From Bacteroidales bacterium (GTDB lineage: Bacteria > Bacteroidota > Bacteroidia > Bacteroidales > Marinilabiliaceae): a stretch of DNA of 64,000 nucleotides. How positions within the stretch are numbered: the stretch's first letter is position 1; the number at the start of each line of letters is the position of its first letter. The position numbers and the translations under genes were made by a program. The notes beneath the pieces were generated by a model, which worked only from the letters and a program-made list of their open reading frames with translations, searched no databases and was not told the DNA's origin. The stretch lies in contig JAKSLH010000003.1 of the NCBI GenBank assembly GCA_024401335.1, forward strand, positions 62,001 through 126,000, given 5' to 3'. Below are positions 62,325 to 64,000 of the stretch, in pieces.

Positions 62325-62345
62325 TTATAATGAATTATCGTCTAA

Positions 62346-63152
62346 TTATTTATTTCGTATAAGCGAATTGTATATGCACCATATACCAACTAGAACAAAT
62401 GGAATACTGAGAAGCTGTCCCATATTTAAAACCATATCTGCTTCAAAAGCTTCCTGGTCTGCTTTTATAGTTTCAATAAGCATACGGAATCCAAAAACCA
62501 ATACTAGGAACAAGCCAAATAAGGCTCCTTCTTTTTCTATATAGTTCTTCTTCCAATATAAGAACGATAGCAGACAGAACACACCAAGATACCAAACAGC
62601 TTCATATATCTGACTAGGATGCCTTGGAATCAGTGCATCATCAGGATGGAGTCGAAGGAATCGGAATGCCCATGGCAATTCCGGATCACATGGTGAACCA
62701 CATATTTCAGAATTCATAAGGTTACCCGTACGAATAAAGAAACCTGAAAGAGCAACGACAACAACTATATGGTCAAGTACCCATAGATATGTCTTTTTAC
62801 TGACTTTCTTATGATAGATATAAAGCGCTATCAGAATACCTATGGCTCCTCCATGGCTCGCTAGGCCACCTTCCCATATCTTAAATATCTCGATAGGATG
62901 CTGTGAGTAATAATCCCAACCATAGAAGAAGACATGCCCCAGACGCGCGCCTAAAACAGTTCCCACAATGGTATAGATAAATATCTTATCTACCCATTCC
63001 TCAGGATGTCCTTCCTTGGTAAGCATTTTATTCATAATCAAGTAACCAAACCAGAACGCTAAAGCAAAAAGTATGCTATAGTAACGTATCTGGAGTGGCC
63101 CGAGATTAAACATCACGGGATCAATGTCCCAGTCGATATATCCTAATATCAT
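62346..63152 (-). CDS. lgt: Prolipoprotein diacylglyceryl transferase
   Basis: 268 residues with seven predicted membrane helices and the Lgt signature region: RYYSILFALAFWFGY, GARLGHVFFYGWDYY (catalytic-type Arg/His area), GGLASHGGAIG and FIRTGNLMNSEICG, where the Arg-Asn core sits. It transfers diacylglycerol to the lipobox cysteine of prolipoproteins, the first step for the lipoproteins encoded elsewhere in the window. It starts 13 bp after the secA stop. Confidence 0.96.
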   Translation of the reverse strand: MILGYIDWDIDPVMFNLGPLQIRYYSILFALAFWFGYLIMNKMLTKEGHPEEWVDKIFIYTIVGTVLGARLGHVFFYGWDYYSQHPIEIFKIWEGGLASHGGAIGILIALYIYHKKVSKKTYLWVLDHIVVVVALSGFFIRTGNLMNSEICGSPCDPELPWAFRFLRLHPDDALIPRHPSQIYEAVWYLGVFCLLSFLYWKKNYIEKEGALFGLFLVLVFGFRMLIETIKADQEAFEADMVLNMGQLLSIPFVLVGIWCIYNSLIRNK

Positions 63153-63165
63153 GATGCACTAGTTT

Positions 63166-64000
63166 TTATTCTGCTAATCCTTTGCCGCAACACTGCTTAT
63201 ACTTCTTGCCAGATCCACAAGGACAAGGATCGTTACGTCCTACACGCTTTTCAGCACGGATAGGCTCTGTTACACGATTCTGCTGACCTGCATTCTGCAT
63301 TGCCTGACGTTGAGCCTCCTGCATCTGCTCATGCATAGCCTGCAATTTTGCCATTTCTGCCTGACGACGAGCAGCTTCCATCTGAAGTCTCTGACGAGCC
63401 TGTTCCTGGGCAGCAGCAGCCTCTTCTGGGTTGCGAACTGCAATAGAAAGACGGGTAAGCGACGATACTACATCTGTATTGATGCTCTCTATCATGCTCT
63501 TGAACAAGTTGAATGACTCAAACTTATAGATCAAGAGAGGATCCTTCTGCTCATACGAAGCATTCTGTACAGATGTTCTAAGTTCATCAAGCTGTCGCAA
63601 ATGCTCTCTCCAAGCATCATCAATTGTAACTAGCATGATAACCTTTTCAAATGAACTGATAAGCTCCTTTCCTTCTGTCTGATATGCCTTCTCCAAATTG
63701 GTTGGTATTTGGAATACACGCTTGCCATCTGTAATAGGAACAACAATGTTCTTATATTTGCCAGCCTGCTGTTCATACACCTGCTTTACTACAGGGAATG
63801 CTTGCTCTGCAATCTTCTGACATCTCATAGAGAAGGCTTCCCATGCCTTTAAATAAAGCATATCAGCCAACTGGTTGTTGTTCTTCTTATAGAATTCCTC
63901 TTCAGTAAATGGCAATTCAATAGCAAAGACCTTAAGAACATCCAAACGGAATGACTCGAAATCATTAGCGTTCTTTCCATCTGCAACCAGACCATCTGCA
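63166..64000 (-). CDS. secA: Preprotein translocase ATPase SecA, C-terminal part (partial)
   Basis: The frame is open to the right edge, so the gene starts outside the window. About 278 C-terminal residues are present: helical wing/scaffold with SSFEKVIMLVTIDDAWREHL and SYEQKDPLLIYKFESFNLFK, a Gln/Ala-rich linker, and the zinc-binding SEC-C tail GRNDPCPCGSGKKYKQCCG that binds SecB or ribosomes. SecA drives export through SecYEG. It is followed closely by lgt, joining two protein-export steps in one transcript. Confidence 0.96.
   Translation of the reverse strand, partial: ADGLVADGKNANDFESFRLDVLKVFAIELPFTEEEFYKKNNNQLADMLYLKAWEAFSMRCQKIAEQAFPVVKQVYEQQAGKYKNIVVPITDGKRVFQIPTNLEKAYQTEGKELISSFEKVIMLVTIDDAWREHLRQLDELRTSVQNASYEQKDPLLIYKFESFNLFKSMIESINTDVVSSLTRLSIAVRNPEEAAAAQEQARQRLQMEAARRQAEMAKLQAMHEQMQEAQRQAMQNAGQQNRVTEPIRAEKRVGRNDPCPCGSGKKYKQCCGKGLAE

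Noticed and set aside
61436-62345. AT-rich region as a replication origin
   Set aside because: No TTATCCACA-type DnaA boxes and no dnaA, gidA or parAB nearby. Motif polarity converges on the adjacent dif candidate, which fits the terminus rather than the origin.

Overview
The window reads as chromosomal DNA of a Bacteroidales bacterium, most likely Prevotella-like. The evidence is TAnnTTTG-type promoters, lipoproteins and TonB receptors, a type IX secretion sorting domain on a secreted protease, GH3/CBM carbohydrate genes, several Bacteroidetes-typical DUF families, and few recognisable Shine-Dalgarno sites. No rRNA, tRNA, CRISPR, transposase or prophage was recognised. Both ends cut genes: a secreted starch-binding-type protein on the left and secA on the right.

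Layout. 1-12.6 kb: secreted protein tail, SpoIIE-type phosphatase, thioredoxin and a polyferredoxin membrane protein divergent from oxyR, clpB, an esterase, ftsY-rimO, a hypothetical protein and a lipoprotein. 12.6-20 kb: two consecutive copies of a YfiR-like plus TonB-receptor cassette. 20-27.5 kb, minus strand: Fe-S aldo/keto reductase with a polyferredoxin membrane protein, then a DUF4268-trkH-trkA-MBL hydrolase operon. 27.6-43.2 kb, plus strand: AraC regulator, MBL hydrolase, RluA-like pseudouridine synthase, rhodanese-MBL fusion lipoprotein, DUF5020, carboxylesterase, CDF transporter, lemA-DUF3137, GH3 glycosidase, flavoprotein, carbonic anhydrase, YczE-cytidylate-kinase fusion, pgeF. 43.4-56.3 kb: orphan YfiR paralogue, nfnA/nfnB pair, MATE pump, ogt, DUF1294, amino-acid symporter, trypsin-like protease, menA, aminopeptidase P. 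56.5-64 kb, all minus strand: secA-lgt, an XRE regulator, and a pyrK-pyrD-DUF4105-serine hydrolase operon.

The most interesting reading is that this is the replication terminus. A 28-bp dif-like site lies at 56496-56523. Gene orientation switches there: mostly plus to the left, all minus to the right. A GGGTAG motif, resembling FtsK-orienting KOPS, points rightward at 21 places up to 56453 and leftward at all sites beyond it, also inside genes on the opposite strand. Starting 1.8 kb to the right of the dif candidate is an unusual cluster of 29 GTTTAC/GTAAAC hexamers in 3.6 kb. It runs through coding and non-coding DNA and surrounds an XRE-type regulator whose own promoter carries a palindromic version of the motif. 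This cluster is the best candidate for an undescribed system. Its function is inference; the motif positions are read directly.
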